Part shown: piece by piece, positions 24,402 through 34,746 of the stretch
How positions within the stretch are numbered: position 1 is the stretch's first letter
Layout of the letters: each line of letters opens with the position of its first letter
From: Pseudomonadota bacterium
Lineage (GTDB): Bacteria; Pseudomonadota; Alphaproteobacteria; Rhizobiales; Methylopilaceae
DNA: 64,000 bases
Reading direction: 5' to 3'
NCBI GenBank assembly: GCA_023388965.1
Contig: JAEWFF010000014.1
Location: 1 to 64,000 of the forward strand
Position numbers and translations under genes: made by a program
Notes under the pieces: model-generated
What the model was told of the DNA's origin: nothing
Database searches by the model: none
The model's input: only the letters and a program-made list of their open reading frames with translations

Positions 24402-25382
24402 TCAAGCGTGCGCCTGCGCGATCAGCCAGTCGAGCTCGGCGCGCAGCGCTTCCTCCACGGGACGGGGGTCGTAGCCCAGTTCGCGGCGCGCCTTGGAACT
24501 GTCGAAAGGGGCCGAGCGTAGCGCCAGCATGATGCCTTCGCGCGTGGCGTTGGGACGTTTGCGCGTGATGCGTGACATTACATCTCCGGCAATGCCCGCG
24601 CCGAGCGCGATGCCCGGATGGATCGTCCGCTTCGGCATTCTGCGTCCGGACACTTTCTCGACGAGGGACAGGAGATCGCGCAGGCGTATGTTTTCGCCGC
24701 CGAGAATGTAGCGCTGCCCGGCGCGGCCGCTATCGCCCGCAAGAACGATGCCGCTGGCGACATCGCGCACATCGACGAGATTGATCGTGAAATCGAGAAA
24801 AAAGGGCGTGCCCCCTTTCAGGAACAGAGCCAGCATTTCCGCCGGCGGCGTCATATTGCCGTCGCCCGCGCCGACCGGAACGGTGGGATTGACGACGACG
24901 AGGTTTGCGCCGGCACGCGCAGCCTGAAGCGCGGCCTGTTCGCCAAGAAACTTCGAGCGCGTGTAGGGACCGGGCAGATCGCCGAGCGCGGGGCCGCCGT
25001 CTTCGCTGATGGCGTGGCCGTTGACGCGCTTGGGCAGAAGGATGGATTCGGTCGAGCAGTGAACCACGCGCGGCGTGCCTGCCTGTATTGCCGCGCCGAT
25101 CACGGTCTCGGTGCCGCGCCGGTTCACATCGTCGAAACGCGAAACGGGATGGGTCCACAAATGCGCGATGCCGGCGATGTGGTAGAGCCGCTCGACGCCA
25201 TCCAGTGCGCTCGCCACCGCATCGGGATCGAGGATCGAGGCATTGCGGTATTCGACGCCCTCGCGCCGCTCGTCGGGTTCGCAGATATCGATGACGCGAA
25301 CATCGTCGCCCCGCCGCACGAGATCGTCGACGAGGTGACGGCCCACAAATCCGCAGCCGCCGGTTACGAGAACTTTCGCCAT
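24402..25382 (-). CDS. hpnA: Hopanoid-associated NAD-dependent sugar epimerase HpnA
   Basis: This 326-residue extended SDR begins KVLVTGGCGFVGRHLVDDLVRRG (NAD-binding GxxGxxG) and has the active-site pair YTRSK plus CSTES. It fits the HpnA family of dihydroflavonol-reductase-like epimerases found with hopanoid genes. Its likely role is processing a sugar or head group on bacteriohopanepolyols, but the substrate is not established. I use ATG 25382, because an upstream extension to 25442 would overlap hpnN. It is 16 bp behind the hpnN stop. Confidence 0.9.
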   Translation of the reverse strand: MAKVLVTGGCGFVGRHLVDDLVRRGDDVRVIDICEPDERREGVEYRNASILDPDAVASALDGVERLYHIAGIAHLWTHPVSRFDDVNRRGTETVIGAAIQAGTPRVVHCSTESILLPKRVNGHAISEDGGPALGDLPGPYTRSKFLGEQAALQAARAGANLVVVNPTVPVGAGDGNMTPPAEMLALFLKGGTPFFLDFTINLVDVRDVASGIVLAGDSGRAGQRYILGGENIRLRDLLSLVEKVSGRRMPKRTIHPGIALGAGIAGDVMSRITRKRPNATREGIMLALRSAPFDSSKARRELGYDPRPVEEALRAELDWLIAQAHA

Positions 25383-25398
25383 TCTGGAGCGGCCCTGA

Positions 25399-28050
25399 CT
25401 ATTTCTTGCGGGGTTTGGGGGAGACGTAGGCGGTCTTTTCATCCTTGGGGGTGAGCGCGATCAGCGCGGCGGGAAGGATGACGAGGCTGACGAACGCGAC
25501 CAGAAGGATCGCGATGCCGAGCAGAAGGCCCATGCTGTACAGACCCTGATGCTTGGAGATCGCAAGCGTCGCGAACGCGGCCACCGTGTTGAGCTGCGTC
25601 ACGAGAACCGCAAGGGAGGTCGAGGTTTCCAGCACGTCGAGCCGGTCTTCCGGTTTTCGATGACGGTTGAATTCGCGTTGCTGGCGCGCCCGGACGACGA
25701 CATGCGCGCTGCTTGACACGCCAAGACCGATCAGGAGCGGGATGACGATGACATTGGCGAAGTTGAACGGAAGGCCGAGGATGGCCGACCCTGCCACGGT
25801 CCAGATCGAGGCGATCGCCAGCGGAAACAGCATCATCAGGGTGTCGAACAGATTGCGGCTGACGAGGAACACGACGAGCGTGATCGCGATCAGTGTGTAC
25901 AAGATGGACTCGACGAAGGCGTCGAGAATGGCTTCGCCCGCTTCCGTCACGCTGACGGGAACGCCGGTCGCGGTGAGCTCGACCGCCTGAATCTTCTCGG
26001 CAAAATTCGCAAGCTCGTCCTTGCCGCCGATATTGGTGGCGGGCTGTACCTGAAGCCGCATCCGCCCGTCTGGAGCAACCCAGTCGCGTGCAATGTCCTG
26101 CGGAAGATCGGCGATGGTGAGTTCCCGCGCTCCGGCCAGACGCGTGCGCAGCGCCTCGATGATGTCCGGCAGCGAGCCGATCATGGCCTCCTGGAATCCG
26201 TTCAGGGCCTCGGCGTCCGTACCGCTTTTCTCCTCAAAAGCGGTGAAGCCGTCCACCAGTGCGCGCGCGCTTGCCTGAAGCGGGCCGCCTGCCGCGGCCA
26301 TCCGGCCTGCCGAAGATTTGAGATCGGAGAATGCCTGCCCGAGCGCGGTGGCGTCCGGCGGGGGCATCCGGCGTCCGGCATCCATGATGTCGGGACCGAG
26401 ACGTGCGACCGTTGCCTTGATGAGCGCGAGCTTTGCTTCCTGTCCGGACGGCAGGAATTGCTCGGCTGTCGCGACGCGCGCAACACCGTCGATCTTTGCC
26501 AGCGCCGCCGCACGCGTGCGTGCGTCCGCGAGATCCTTGGCGACGACATTCAGCGAATAGGGCGATGTCTGCGGATTGTTGGCGAGATCGCGATAGGCGA
26601 CGACCGGCGGTGCCGCCTGGTTCTGCAGATTGAGCGGGTTGACGTCGATATGGGCATGCGAGGCCACGAAGAACGCCGCAAGGGTGACGAGCGCGGTGAT
26701 GCTGAGAATGGGAATGTTGTTGCGCGCGACGAAGCCGCCGATGCCGATCGAATTGACGTTCCAGCGCGGCACGCTCGGCGGCATGATCGCCATCAGCGCC
26801 GCCTGAAGCGTAAACGGGATCGCGAACGCCACCACCATGCCGAGTGCGGAAATGATGCCGAATTCGGCAAGGCCGGTATAGGCCGTCGGTACGAAGGACA
26901 GGAAAGCGAGAATGGCACAGACGGTGGCAAGCGTAATGCTCGGCGCCACCGCCTTCATGGCGATTGTCAGCGCCTGTTCGAAATTCTTGCCGCCGCGCCG
27001 CTCCTCGAGAAAGCGCAGGGACAGATAGGTGCCGAAATCGCCCCCGAGGCCGACGAACAGCACCATGAACGCAACCGAGATCAGGTTGAGCTGCCCGACG
27101 GTGACGGCGGCGAGCGCGGTGGTCCACACGCCGCCGATGATGAGCGTCATGAGCAGCGCGGCGATCAGCCGGCCGGAACGCAGGCCGATGACGAGACTGA
27201 GCGCGACGAGGAAGAAGGAGAGGGCGGACGCCATGATCGCGCCGGAAAAGGCGTCGGTGAGCTCCTGCTGGCGCAGGGCGGGTTCGCCGGTGACCTGGAC
27301 TTTGACGCCCTCGGCTTCCTCTTCCAGCATTCCGTCGATTTCGGACTTGAGCGCGTCGAGCGCCGGCTTGGCGCGGTCGAGCGAGGTATCGTCGATGGTC
27401 GGAACGGCCAGCACGAAGCGGCGCGTGCCCGGCCGGGAGCCGGGGCGCGGCAGGTCGAGAACGCTCACCCAGTCGACCCGGCGGTCCTCGCCCTCGGCCC
27501 GGGCGGCGGCGGTCTCGGCCATGTCGGTCAGGAGGCGCTGGGTCTGCTCGGTGTTGCCGGCTCCCGCGCCGTCGAGATGGCGGGCCAGCCCCCGCAGGCT
27601 GGGATCGCGCGCCATCGTGGCGAGCAATTCCTGCGAATTTTCGAGGCTTGAGAGGAAGGGGCCCAGCTTGTCCTGATCGAGGAACAGCAGGCCGTTATCT
27701 GTGAAAAAGCTCGACGTGCCGGGGACATTGACGCCGTGGAACAGGTCGGAAAGGCCCTCCAGCCGCACGGCCAGATTGTCGGCCGCGCTGTCGGCATCTT
27801 CCGGGGTGGGACCGTCGACGATGACGAGAAGGGATTCGTTTTTCGGGAAGACGGCTCGGTATTCGTGCTCGATCTGCTTGAAGGGGAGCCAATTGGCCAG
27901 CAGATTGTCGGTCGCGGTGTTGACCGTCAAAAACGTGGAGAGCCAGATACTTAACAGGGTCAGAACGGCGCTGACGGCGATGATCCGCCAGGGGTGGTGC
28001 GCCGCCAGCCTCGCACAGGCTGTGATGATGCGTTCGCCCGTTTTCCGCAT
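25399..28050 (-). CDS. hpnN: Hopanoid transporter HpnN (RND/MMPL superfamily)
   Basis: HpnN moves hopanoids from the inner to the outer membrane. The 883-residue protein has the duplicated RND/MMPL layout: helix 1 near residues 20-42, a large periplasmic loop, five or so helices around 270-420 with FVGLGGDFGTYLSLRFLEERR, a second periplasmic loop, and a terminal helix block with IPLLIGLGVSSSAHVVVRARQQ. It diverges from ispA and is followed by hpnA after 16 bp. It matches the size of characterised HpnN proteins of alphaproteobacteria. Confidence 0.94.
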   Translation of the reverse strand: MRKTGERIITACARLAAHHPWRIIAVSAVLTLLSIWLSTFLTVNTATDNLLANWLPFKQIEHEYRAVFPKNESLLVIVDGPTPEDADSAADNLAVRLEGLSDLFHGVNVPGTSSFFTDNGLLFLDQDKLGPFLSSLENSQELLATMARDPSLRGLARHLDGAGAGNTEQTQRLLTDMAETAAARAEGEDRRVDWVSVLDLPRPGSRPGTRRFVLAVPTIDDTSLDRAKPALDALKSEIDGMLEEEAEGVKVQVTGEPALRQQELTDAFSGAIMASALSFFLVALSLVIGLRSGRLIAALLMTLIIGGVWTTALAAVTVGQLNLISVAFMVLFVGLGGDFGTYLSLRFLEERRGGKNFEQALTIAMKAVAPSITLATVCAILAFLSFVPTAYTGLAEFGIISALGMVVAFAIPFTLQAALMAIMPPSVPRWNVNSIGIGGFVARNNIPILSITALVTLAAFFVASHAHIDVNPLNLQNQAAPPVVAYRDLANNPQTSPYSLNVVAKDLADARTRAAALAKIDGVARVATAEQFLPSGQEAKLALIKATVARLGPDIMDAGRRMPPPDATALGQAFSDLKSSAGRMAAAGGPLQASARALVDGFTAFEEKSGTDAEALNGFQEAMIGSLPDIIEALRTRLAGARELTIADLPQDIARDWVAPDGRMRLQVQPATNIGGKDELANFAEKIQAVELTATGVPVSVTEAGEAILDAFVESILYTLIAITLVVFLVSRNLFDTLMMLFPLAIASIWTVAGSAILGLPFNFANVIVIPLLIGLGVSSSAHVVVRARQQREFNRHRKPEDRLDVLETSTSLAVLVTQLNTVAAFATLAISKHQGLYSMGLLLGIAILLVAFVSLVILPAALIALTPKDEKTAYVSPKPRKK

Positions 28051-28218
28051 ATGCGCGTCTCTGCCTGTTGTTTTCCGGATTTAGAAAGATGTCAGGAAGC
28101 TGTTGCCATTTGTGTGGCCTGTCGGCCAAGTAACCGGGCAATCGCGCCTGTGCGTGCGCCCCTCTGCGGTCCAAATGTGTCTAGCATTTGGCCGCCCCGT
28201 TCCGAAAGGCAGACGAGG

Positions 28219-29148
<930 letters not shown>

Positions 29149-29151
29149 TTA

Positions 29152-29299
29152 CCTCTCCCGTTTACGGGAGAGGTCGGCACGGCGCGAAAGCGCCGGCCGG
29201 GTGAGGGGGATTAACAACTGCGGTGGATGGGGCTTTCCCCTCACCCCGCTCGAAAGCCGGGGGCTTTCGAGTCGCCCTCTCCCGCAAGCGGGAGAGGGG
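29152..29299 (+). repeat. ~140-bp compound hairpin repeat, copy 1
   Basis: It starts with CCTCTCCCGTTTACGGGAGAGG, continues with TCGGCACGG, a GC hairpin and CCGGGTGAGGGG, and ends with CCCTCACC...CTCTCCCGCAAGCGGGAGAGG. The whole unit is present again in inverted orientation at 61214-61347. The outer hairpins (CTCTCCCG/CGGGAGAG) and the inner GGTGAGGGG/CCCTCACC pairing let the unit fold as nested stems. It lies between convergent ispA and glgP and may end both transcripts. Confidence 0.85.
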
Positions 29300-29305
29300 A
29301 TAAGC

Positions 29306-31786
29306 CTACTTCTCCGCAGGCACGCCCCAGATCGACTGTGCATACTCGGCAATCGTCCGGTCCGACGAGAACCACGCCATATGCGCGATGTTCATGATCG
29401 CGGCGCGGGTCCATCTTTCCGGCTGTAGCCACAATTCGTCCACACGCCGCTGCGCGGCGTAATAGGAATCGAAATCGTCGGTCAGCATGTAGCGGTCCTG
29501 CCCACGCAGCTCATCGACGATCGGCTTGAAGCGGTTGGGATCGTCCGGCGAAAACACGCCGGAGCCGATCGCGTCCAGCACCTGGGCCAGCATGGGCGAG
29601 GCGGCGATGTTCTCGGCAGAGGATGGCTCGCCGGTTCTCTTGCGCTCCTCCACCTCCGCGGCCGTCAGGCCGAAGATGAAGATGTTGTCGTCGCCGACAT
29701 TTTCCTTGATTTCGATATTGGCGCCGTCGAGCGTGCCGATCGTAAGTGCGCCGTTGAGCGCGAGCTTCATGTTGCCGGTGCCGGACGCTTCCATGCCCGC
29801 AGTTGAAATCTGCTCGGAGAGATCGGAGGCGGGAATGATGCGCTCGGCCAGCGAGACATTGTAATTCGGCAGGAACGCCACTTTCAGCAGGCCGCGCACG
29901 CTCGGATCGCTGTTGATGGTTTTTGCGATGTCGGTCGCCAGCTTGATGATGAGCTTGGCGGCGACATAGCTTGCGGCGGCCTTGCCGGAGAAAATCTTGA
30001 CGCGCGGCGCCCAGTTTCGCGACGGATTGCTGCGGATCGCATCATACAGCGCGACCGTCTCCAGCAGGTTGAGAAGCTGGCGTTTGTATTCGTGCTGCCG
30101 CTTGATATGTACGTCGAACAGAGCCGCCGGATCGACATGCAATTGCAGCCGGTCCGCCATGATCTTCGCAAGCACCGTCTTGTTCGCGAATTTCACCTCG
30201 GCGACGCGCTTCTGGATTTCGGGATCGTCGGCATGGTCCGCGAGCCGGACGATCAGTTCCGGATTGTCGAGAACATCCTCGCCGCACACATCGCGCAGGA
30301 TCGCGGTCAACCCGGGATTGGATTGATGCAGCCAGCGGCGGAAGGTGATGCCGTTGGTCTTGTTCTCGATCCGGTCGGGATAGAGCCGGTGCAGATCGCG
30401 GAACGTCGTCTTTCGCATCAGATCGGTGTGCAGCGCCGAGACGCCGTTGATCGTGTGCGAACCGATGAAGGCGAGATGGCCCATGCGCAGGCGGCGGCCC
30501 TCCCGCTCGTCCACGATCGAAACCGAGGTCAGGAAGTCCGGCTCGCCGGGAAACTTCTTCTTGGCGGCTTCGAGATGCAGATTGTTGATGAAATAGATGA
30601 TCTGCAGATGGCGCGGCAGCAGCCGCTCGAACAGCGGCAGCGGCCAGGTTTCCAGCGCCTCGGGCAGAAGCGTATGATTGGTGTAGGAGAAGGTCGACGC
30701 GGTAATGCGCCAGGCCTCGTCCCATGGGCGGCCATGCTCGTCGAGCAGGATGCGCATCATCTCGGCCACGGCGATGGCCGGATGGGTGTCGTTGAGTTGG
30801 ATCGCCGCGCGGTCGGGCAGGGACGACAGATCGCCGTAAATACGAAGATGTCGGCTTATCAGATCCTGCAGCGAGGCGGAGACGAAGAAATATTCCTGCC
30901 TGAGGCGCAGTTCCTGTCCCGAATGCGTCTCGTCGCTCGGATAGAGCACTTTTGAAATGGCTTCCGAGCGCGCCTGATAGGACACCGCGCCGACATGGTC
31001 GCCCTTGTTGAACAGATCGAGATGCAGCGGATCGGCGGCGCGCGCCGACCACAGGCGCAGCGGGTTCACATGCGCGCCGCGCCAGCCGACGATCGGCGTG
31101 TCATAGGCCACGGCATGAACGCTCTCGCTCGGATGCCAGACATAGGATTGCCCGCCCGCCTGTGTCTGGACGGTTTCGACCGAGCCGCCGAACTTGATGT
31201 CGTAGACGACATCGGCGCGGATGAATTCCCACGGCGTTCCGTTCTCGAGCCAGGTTTCGGGGAATTCCTGCTGCCAGCCATCCTTGATGACCTGACGGAA
31301 CAGGCCGTGGCCGTAGCGGATGCCATAGCCGTAGGCCGGAATGCCGAGCGTTGCCATGCTCTCCATGAAGCAGGCGGCAAGGCGGCCGAGGCCACCATTG
31401 CCGAGCGCGGCGTCGGGCTCGGCCTCGCGCACGCGTTCCATGTCGACGCCGAGATCGCCCAGCGCGGCGCGGAAAATGTCGAGCTGTCCCATATTCGACA
31501 GGACATCGGTGAGCTGGCGGCCGATGAGAAATTCAAGCGACAGATAGTAGACGCGCTTTCTGCCGTTAGCGGCGCTGGCCCTTTTGCCGGCGATGAAGCG
31601 ATGGGTGACGCGGTCGCGCGCGGCAAGCGCGGTCGCGACAAACCAGTCGCGGTCGGTCGCATAGGCCGGGTCCTTGCCGACCGCGAGCGTCATCTTGTCG
31701 AGGATCGCCGCCTTGGCGTCGGCAATCTCCTGCTCGCGGTCCGGATCGCCCGCGGCTTCGGACTGCGCGGTCGTGGTTTGCAGCAT
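29306..31786 (-). CDS. glgP: Glycogen/starch phosphorylase
   Basis: This enzyme releases glucose-1-phosphate from glycogen with PLP. From ATG 31786 (after GGGGAAGC) it has 826 residues, the standard GT35 size. The PLP lysine is K674 in EASGTGNMKLALNGALTIGT. N-terminal RVYYLSLEFLIGRQL and ALGNGGLGRLAACFMES are family hallmarks, as are QLNDTHPAIAVAEMMR and TNGITFRRWL. No other glycogen genes are adjacent, which is unusual since glgP often sits with glgBCAX. Confidence 0.97.
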   Translation of the reverse strand: MLQTTTAQSEAAGDPDREQEIADAKAAILDKMTLAVGKDPAYATDRDWFVATALAARDRVTHRFIAGKRASAANGRKRVYYLSLEFLIGRQLTDVLSNMGQLDIFRAALGDLGVDMERVREAEPDAALGNGGLGRLAACFMESMATLGIPAYGYGIRYGHGLFRQVIKDGWQQEFPETWLENGTPWEFIRADVVYDIKFGGSVETVQTQAGGQSYVWHPSESVHAVAYDTPIVGWRGAHVNPLRLWSARAADPLHLDLFNKGDHVGAVSYQARSEAISKVLYPSDETHSGQELRLRQEYFFVSASLQDLISRHLRIYGDLSSLPDRAAIQLNDTHPAIAVAEMMRILLDEHGRPWDEAWRITASTFSYTNHTLLPEALETWPLPLFERLLPRHLQIIYFINNLHLEAAKKKFPGEPDFLTSVSIVDEREGRRLRMGHLAFIGSHTINGVSALHTDLMRKTTFRDLHRLYPDRIENKTNGITFRRWLHQSNPGLTAILRDVCGEDVLDNPELIVRLADHADDPEIQKRVAEVKFANKTVLAKIMADRLQLHVDPAALFDVHIKRQHEYKRQLLNLLETVALYDAIRSNPSRNWAPRVKIFSGKAAASYVAAKLIIKLATDIAKTINSDPSVRGLLKVAFLPNYNVSLAERIIPASDLSEQISTAGMEASGTGNMKLALNGALTIGTLDGANIEIKENVGDDNIFIFGLTAAEVEERKRTGEPSSAENIAASPMLAQVLDAIGSGVFSPDDPNRFKPIVDELRGQDRYMLTDDFDSYYAAQRRVDELWLQPERWTRAAIMNIAHMAWFSSDRTIAEYAQSIWGVPAEK

Positions 31787-31895
31787 TGCTTCCCCGCATT
31801 CGGTGGTGGTGGGCGGGCGCCGCACGCGCTCCGTCCGGGCCAGTTTCCCAGCCCCGGCACCCACAGGCAAGCAATCGCCATGTCCGGCGGGAATG

Positions 31896-34241
31896 TCAGA
31901 GCCGGGTGGAACGCAGCCTGAGGGCGTTCAGGATCACACTCACCGACGACAGGGCCATGGCGGCCGCGGCGATCACCGGCGAGAGCAATATCCCGAACAC
32001 CGGATATAGAGCGCCCGCCGCGATGGGAACCCCGCCCGCATTGTAGATGAAGGCGAAAAAGAGGTTCTGGCGGATATTGCGCATCGCGGCTTCGGAAAGG
32101 TGGCGCGCGCGCACCAGCCCGTTGAGATCGCCGGTCAGCAGGGTGATGCCGGCGCTTTCCATGGCGATATCGGTGCCGGTGCCCATGGCGATCCCGACAT
32201 CGGCGGCGGCGAGGGCCGGGGCGTCGTTCACGCCGTCGCCGGCCATGGCGACGATACGGCCCTTGGCGCGGAATTCCTCCACCGTGCGGCTCTTGTCGGC
32301 GGGCAGGATTTCGGCGCGCACCTCGTCGATGCCGAGCTTGCGCGCCACCGCTTCCGCCGTGGTGCGGTTGTCGCCGGTCAGCATGACGATCTCGATGCCG
32401 GATTCATGCAGCGCCTTGAGGGCTTCGGGCGTCGTCTTCTTGACCGGATCGGCGATGGCGAACACGGCGGCGGCTTTGCCGTCCACTCCGGCGAAGATCG
32501 CCGTGGCGCCGTCGCGGCGCAGGGCATCGGCCTCGTCCGCGAGCGCACTTACATCCACGTCTTCCGCCTTCAGGTAGTCCGCATTGCCGATGACGATGTT
32601 CTTGCCGTCGACGCGGGCCCTGGCGCCCTTGCCGGCCGGCGAGTCGAAATCCTCGGCTTTGGCGAGGTCGAGCTTGCGCTCGGTGGCGGCGTTGACGATG
32701 GCGAGCGCCAAGGGATGCTCGCTTGCGCGCTCGGCGCTGGCGGCAAGGCGCAGCACCTCGCTCTCGTCGAAGCCATCGGCCGTGCGGATCGCGGTCAGCG
32801 CGGGCTTGCCTTCGGTCAGAGTGCCGGTCTTGTCGATCAGCAGCGTATTGACCTTTTCCATGCGCTCGAGCGCCCCGGCATTCCTGACGAGCACGCCCGC
32901 CTGAGCGCCGCGCCCGACCGCCACCATGATCGACATCGGCGTCGCAAGGCCGAGCGCGCAGGGGCAGGCGATGATGAGCACGGCGACCGCCGCGACGAGC
33001 CCGTAGGCAAAGCGCGGCTCCGGTCCGAACACGGACCAGGCGATGAAAGCGACGACAGCGGCGGCGATGACGGCCGGAACGAAAATGCCGGACACCTGAT
33101 CGGCGAGCCGCTGGATCGGCGCGCGCGAGCGCTGCGCTTCGGCGACAAGCTGCACGATGCGCGACAGCATGGTTTCGCGCCCGACCTGCGTGGCGCGGAT
33201 GACGAGCGCGCCGCTCTGGTTGATCGAGCCTGCGATGGCGCGCGAACCCGGTTCCTTCGTCACGGGCATGCTTTCGCCGGTGATCAGCGATTCATCGACC
33301 GAGGAACGGCCTTCCATCACCTCGCCGTCGACCGGCACCTTCTCGCCGGGGCGCACGCGCAGGATGTCGCCGGTATGGACGTCCTCAAGCGGCACGTCCT
33401 CGTCGGTTCCGTCGGCGCGTACGCGCCGTGCGGTCTTGGGCGCGAGATCGAGCAGCGCGCGGATGGCGCCGCTCGTCGTTTCGCGTGCGCGCAGTTCGAG
33501 GATTTGGCCGAGCAGGACGAGGACGGTAATGACGGAAGCCGCCTCGAAATAGACCGCGACCTCGCCGCCATGACCGCGGAACGCCGCCGGAAACACGTCC
33601 GGCGCGAAGGTGGCGACCACGCTGTAGACATAGGCGGTGCCCGTGCCCATCGCGATCAGGGTGAACATGTTGAGATTGCGCGTGACGACCGAGGCCCAGC
33701 CGCGCTGGAAGAACGGCAGGCCGCACCACAGAACGACCGGCGTCGCCAGCGCGAACTGGACGAGGTTCGAGGTCTTGGCATCGAGCAGATGCAGGCCGAA
33801 GAAGTGCGAGCCCATTTCGAGCACGAAAACGGGCAGCGTCAGTACGAGGCCGATCCAGAACCGGCGCGTGAAATCGATCAGTTCATGGTTCGGCGGCGCT
33901 TCCGCCGTCACCATCATGGGTTCGAGCGCCATGCCGCAGATCGGGCACGAGCCCTGGCCGATCTGGCGGATTTCCGGATGCATGGGGCAGGTATATTCGG
34001 TGCCTTCGGGCACCGGCTCGGCCTCGCGGGGAGACAGATATTTCTCCGGGTCCGCGTCGAACTTCTCCTTGCAGCCCGCGCGGCAGAAATAATAGGGGCG
34101 GCCCTGATACTCGCTCTTGTGCTTCGCGGTGTGCGGATCGACCGTCATTCCGCAGACGGGATCCTTCACGGTATCCGCTTCGCTGGCGGGCGCGTGGTGG
34201 CTGCAGCAGGAATGGCCTTTATGCGTGTGATTGTGGTCCAT
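31896..34241 (-). CDS. copA: Copper-exporting P1B-type ATPase with N-terminal YHS and heavy-metal-binding domains
   Basis: This 781-residue transporter pumps copper or silver out of the cytosol with ATP. The N terminus is His-rich (HNHTHKGHSCCSHH), then a YHS domain (DPVCGMTVDPHTA...YYFCRAGCKEKF, about 27-70) and a CPMHPEI...CPICGM metal-binding segment (about 84-104). Core motifs are CPC at 426-428, DKTGT from D470, SEHPLA, and MAGDGVNDAPALAAADVGIAMG. I chose ATG 34241, and GTG 34253 is possible. It diverges from a DUF305 gene with 120 bp between. Confidence 0.94.
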   Translation of the reverse strand: MDHNHTHKGHSCCSHHAPASEADTVKDPVCGMTVDPHTAKHKSEYQGRPYYFCRAGCKEKFDADPEKYLSPREAEPVPEGTEYTCPMHPEIRQIGQGSCPICGMALEPMMVTAEAPPNHELIDFTRRFWIGLVLTLPVFVLEMGSHFFGLHLLDAKTSNLVQFALATPVVLWCGLPFFQRGWASVVTRNLNMFTLIAMGTGTAYVYSVVATFAPDVFPAAFRGHGGEVAVYFEAASVITVLVLLGQILELRARETTSGAIRALLDLAPKTARRVRADGTDEDVPLEDVHTGDILRVRPGEKVPVDGEVMEGRSSVDESLITGESMPVTKEPGSRAIAGSINQSGALVIRATQVGRETMLSRIVQLVAEAQRSRAPIQRLADQVSGIFVPAVIAAAVVAFIAWSVFGPEPRFAYGLVAAVAVLIIACPCALGLATPMSIMVAVGRGAQAGVLVRNAGALERMEKVNTLLIDKTGTLTEGKPALTAIRTADGFDESEVLRLAASAERASEHPLALAIVNAATERKLDLAKAEDFDSPAGKGARARVDGKNIVIGNADYLKAEDVDVSALADEADALRRDGATAIFAGVDGKAAAVFAIADPVKKTTPEALKALHESGIEIVMLTGDNRTTAEAVARKLGIDEVRAEILPADKSRTVEEFRAKGRIVAMAGDGVNDAPALAAADVGIAMGTGTDIAMESAGITLLTGDLNGLVRARHLSEAAMRNIRQNLFFAFIYNAGGVPIAAGALYPVFGILLSPVIAAAAMALSSVSVILNALRLRSTRL

Positions 34242-34279
34242 GGCTCGCTTCACGAAGAAATCATCGGAATAGAGATGGG

Positions 34280-34298
34280 CCTTCCCCTTTGGGGAAGG
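34280..34298. other. Hairpin in copA/DUF305 divergent promoter region
   Basis: CCTTCCCC and GGGGAAGG face each other around TTT, upstream of the DUF305 start and between two likely copper-responsive genes. It could be an mRNA leader hairpin or an operator-like element. No standard CueR-type spacer promoter was recognised. Confidence 0.35.
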
Positions 34299-34361
34299 TC
34301 AAGAGTAGGCGACGCAATCGGGGCCGCAGGGTCCCGGAACACGAAATTGAGGAGAGTTTTC

Positions 34362-34730
34362 ATGCGCAAAGCCGTCTTTGTCCTTGCCGCCGCCGCCCTG
34401 TTTGCCGTTCCGGCCTTCGCGCAGGATCACGGAGCGCATGGCGCCCACGGTGGTGCCGCGTCGGCGGGGGCCGATCCGGCCTTCGAGGCGCAGATGAAAG
34501 CCCATGAGAAGATGACCGTGGATATGGGAGCCATCGGCCCTTCCGGCGACCCCGATACCGATTTCGTGCGCATGATGATCCCGCATCATGAAGGCGCGAT
34601 CGCCATGGCCGAAGCGCAGTTGAAGTACGGCAAGGATGAGAGCCGCCGCGAACTCGCGCGTCAGATCATCGAGGCGCAGACAAAAGAGATCGCCGAGATG
34701 AAGGAATGGCTGGCAAAGAACGGCAAATGA
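34362..34730 (+). CDS. DUF305 periplasmic copper-associated protein
   Basis: This 122-residue secreted protein has a signal peptide cut after about residue 20 (LFAVPAFA), a His-rich segment (QDHGAHGAHGG), and the DUF305 core MIPHHEGAIAMAEAQLKYG (72-90) ending in a helical tail QIIEAQTKEIAEMKEWL. DUF305 proteins such as CopM bind copper in the periplasm. ATG 34362 follows GAGGAGA. Divergence from copA supports a shared metal response. Confidence 0.88.
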   Translation: MRKAVFVLAAAALFAVPAFAQDHGAHGAHGGAASAGADPAFEAQMKAHEKMTVDMGAIGPSGDPDTDFVRMMIPHHEGAIAMAEAQLKYGKDESRRELARQIIEAQTKEIAEMKEWLAKNGK

Positions 34731-34746
34731 CGTCACTTTCCCGGCC

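Noticed and set aside
24343..24405. N-terminal extension of the DUF2141 protein to 24405
   Set aside because: The extension would bury the clear signal peptide that begins at ATG 24309, and it overlaps the hpnA stop region.
32100..34730. 876-codon + strand frame running opposite copA into the DUF305 gene
   Set aside because: Only its last 122 codons, from ATG 34362 with a strong ribosome site and signal peptide, are a real gene. The rest is antisense to copA.
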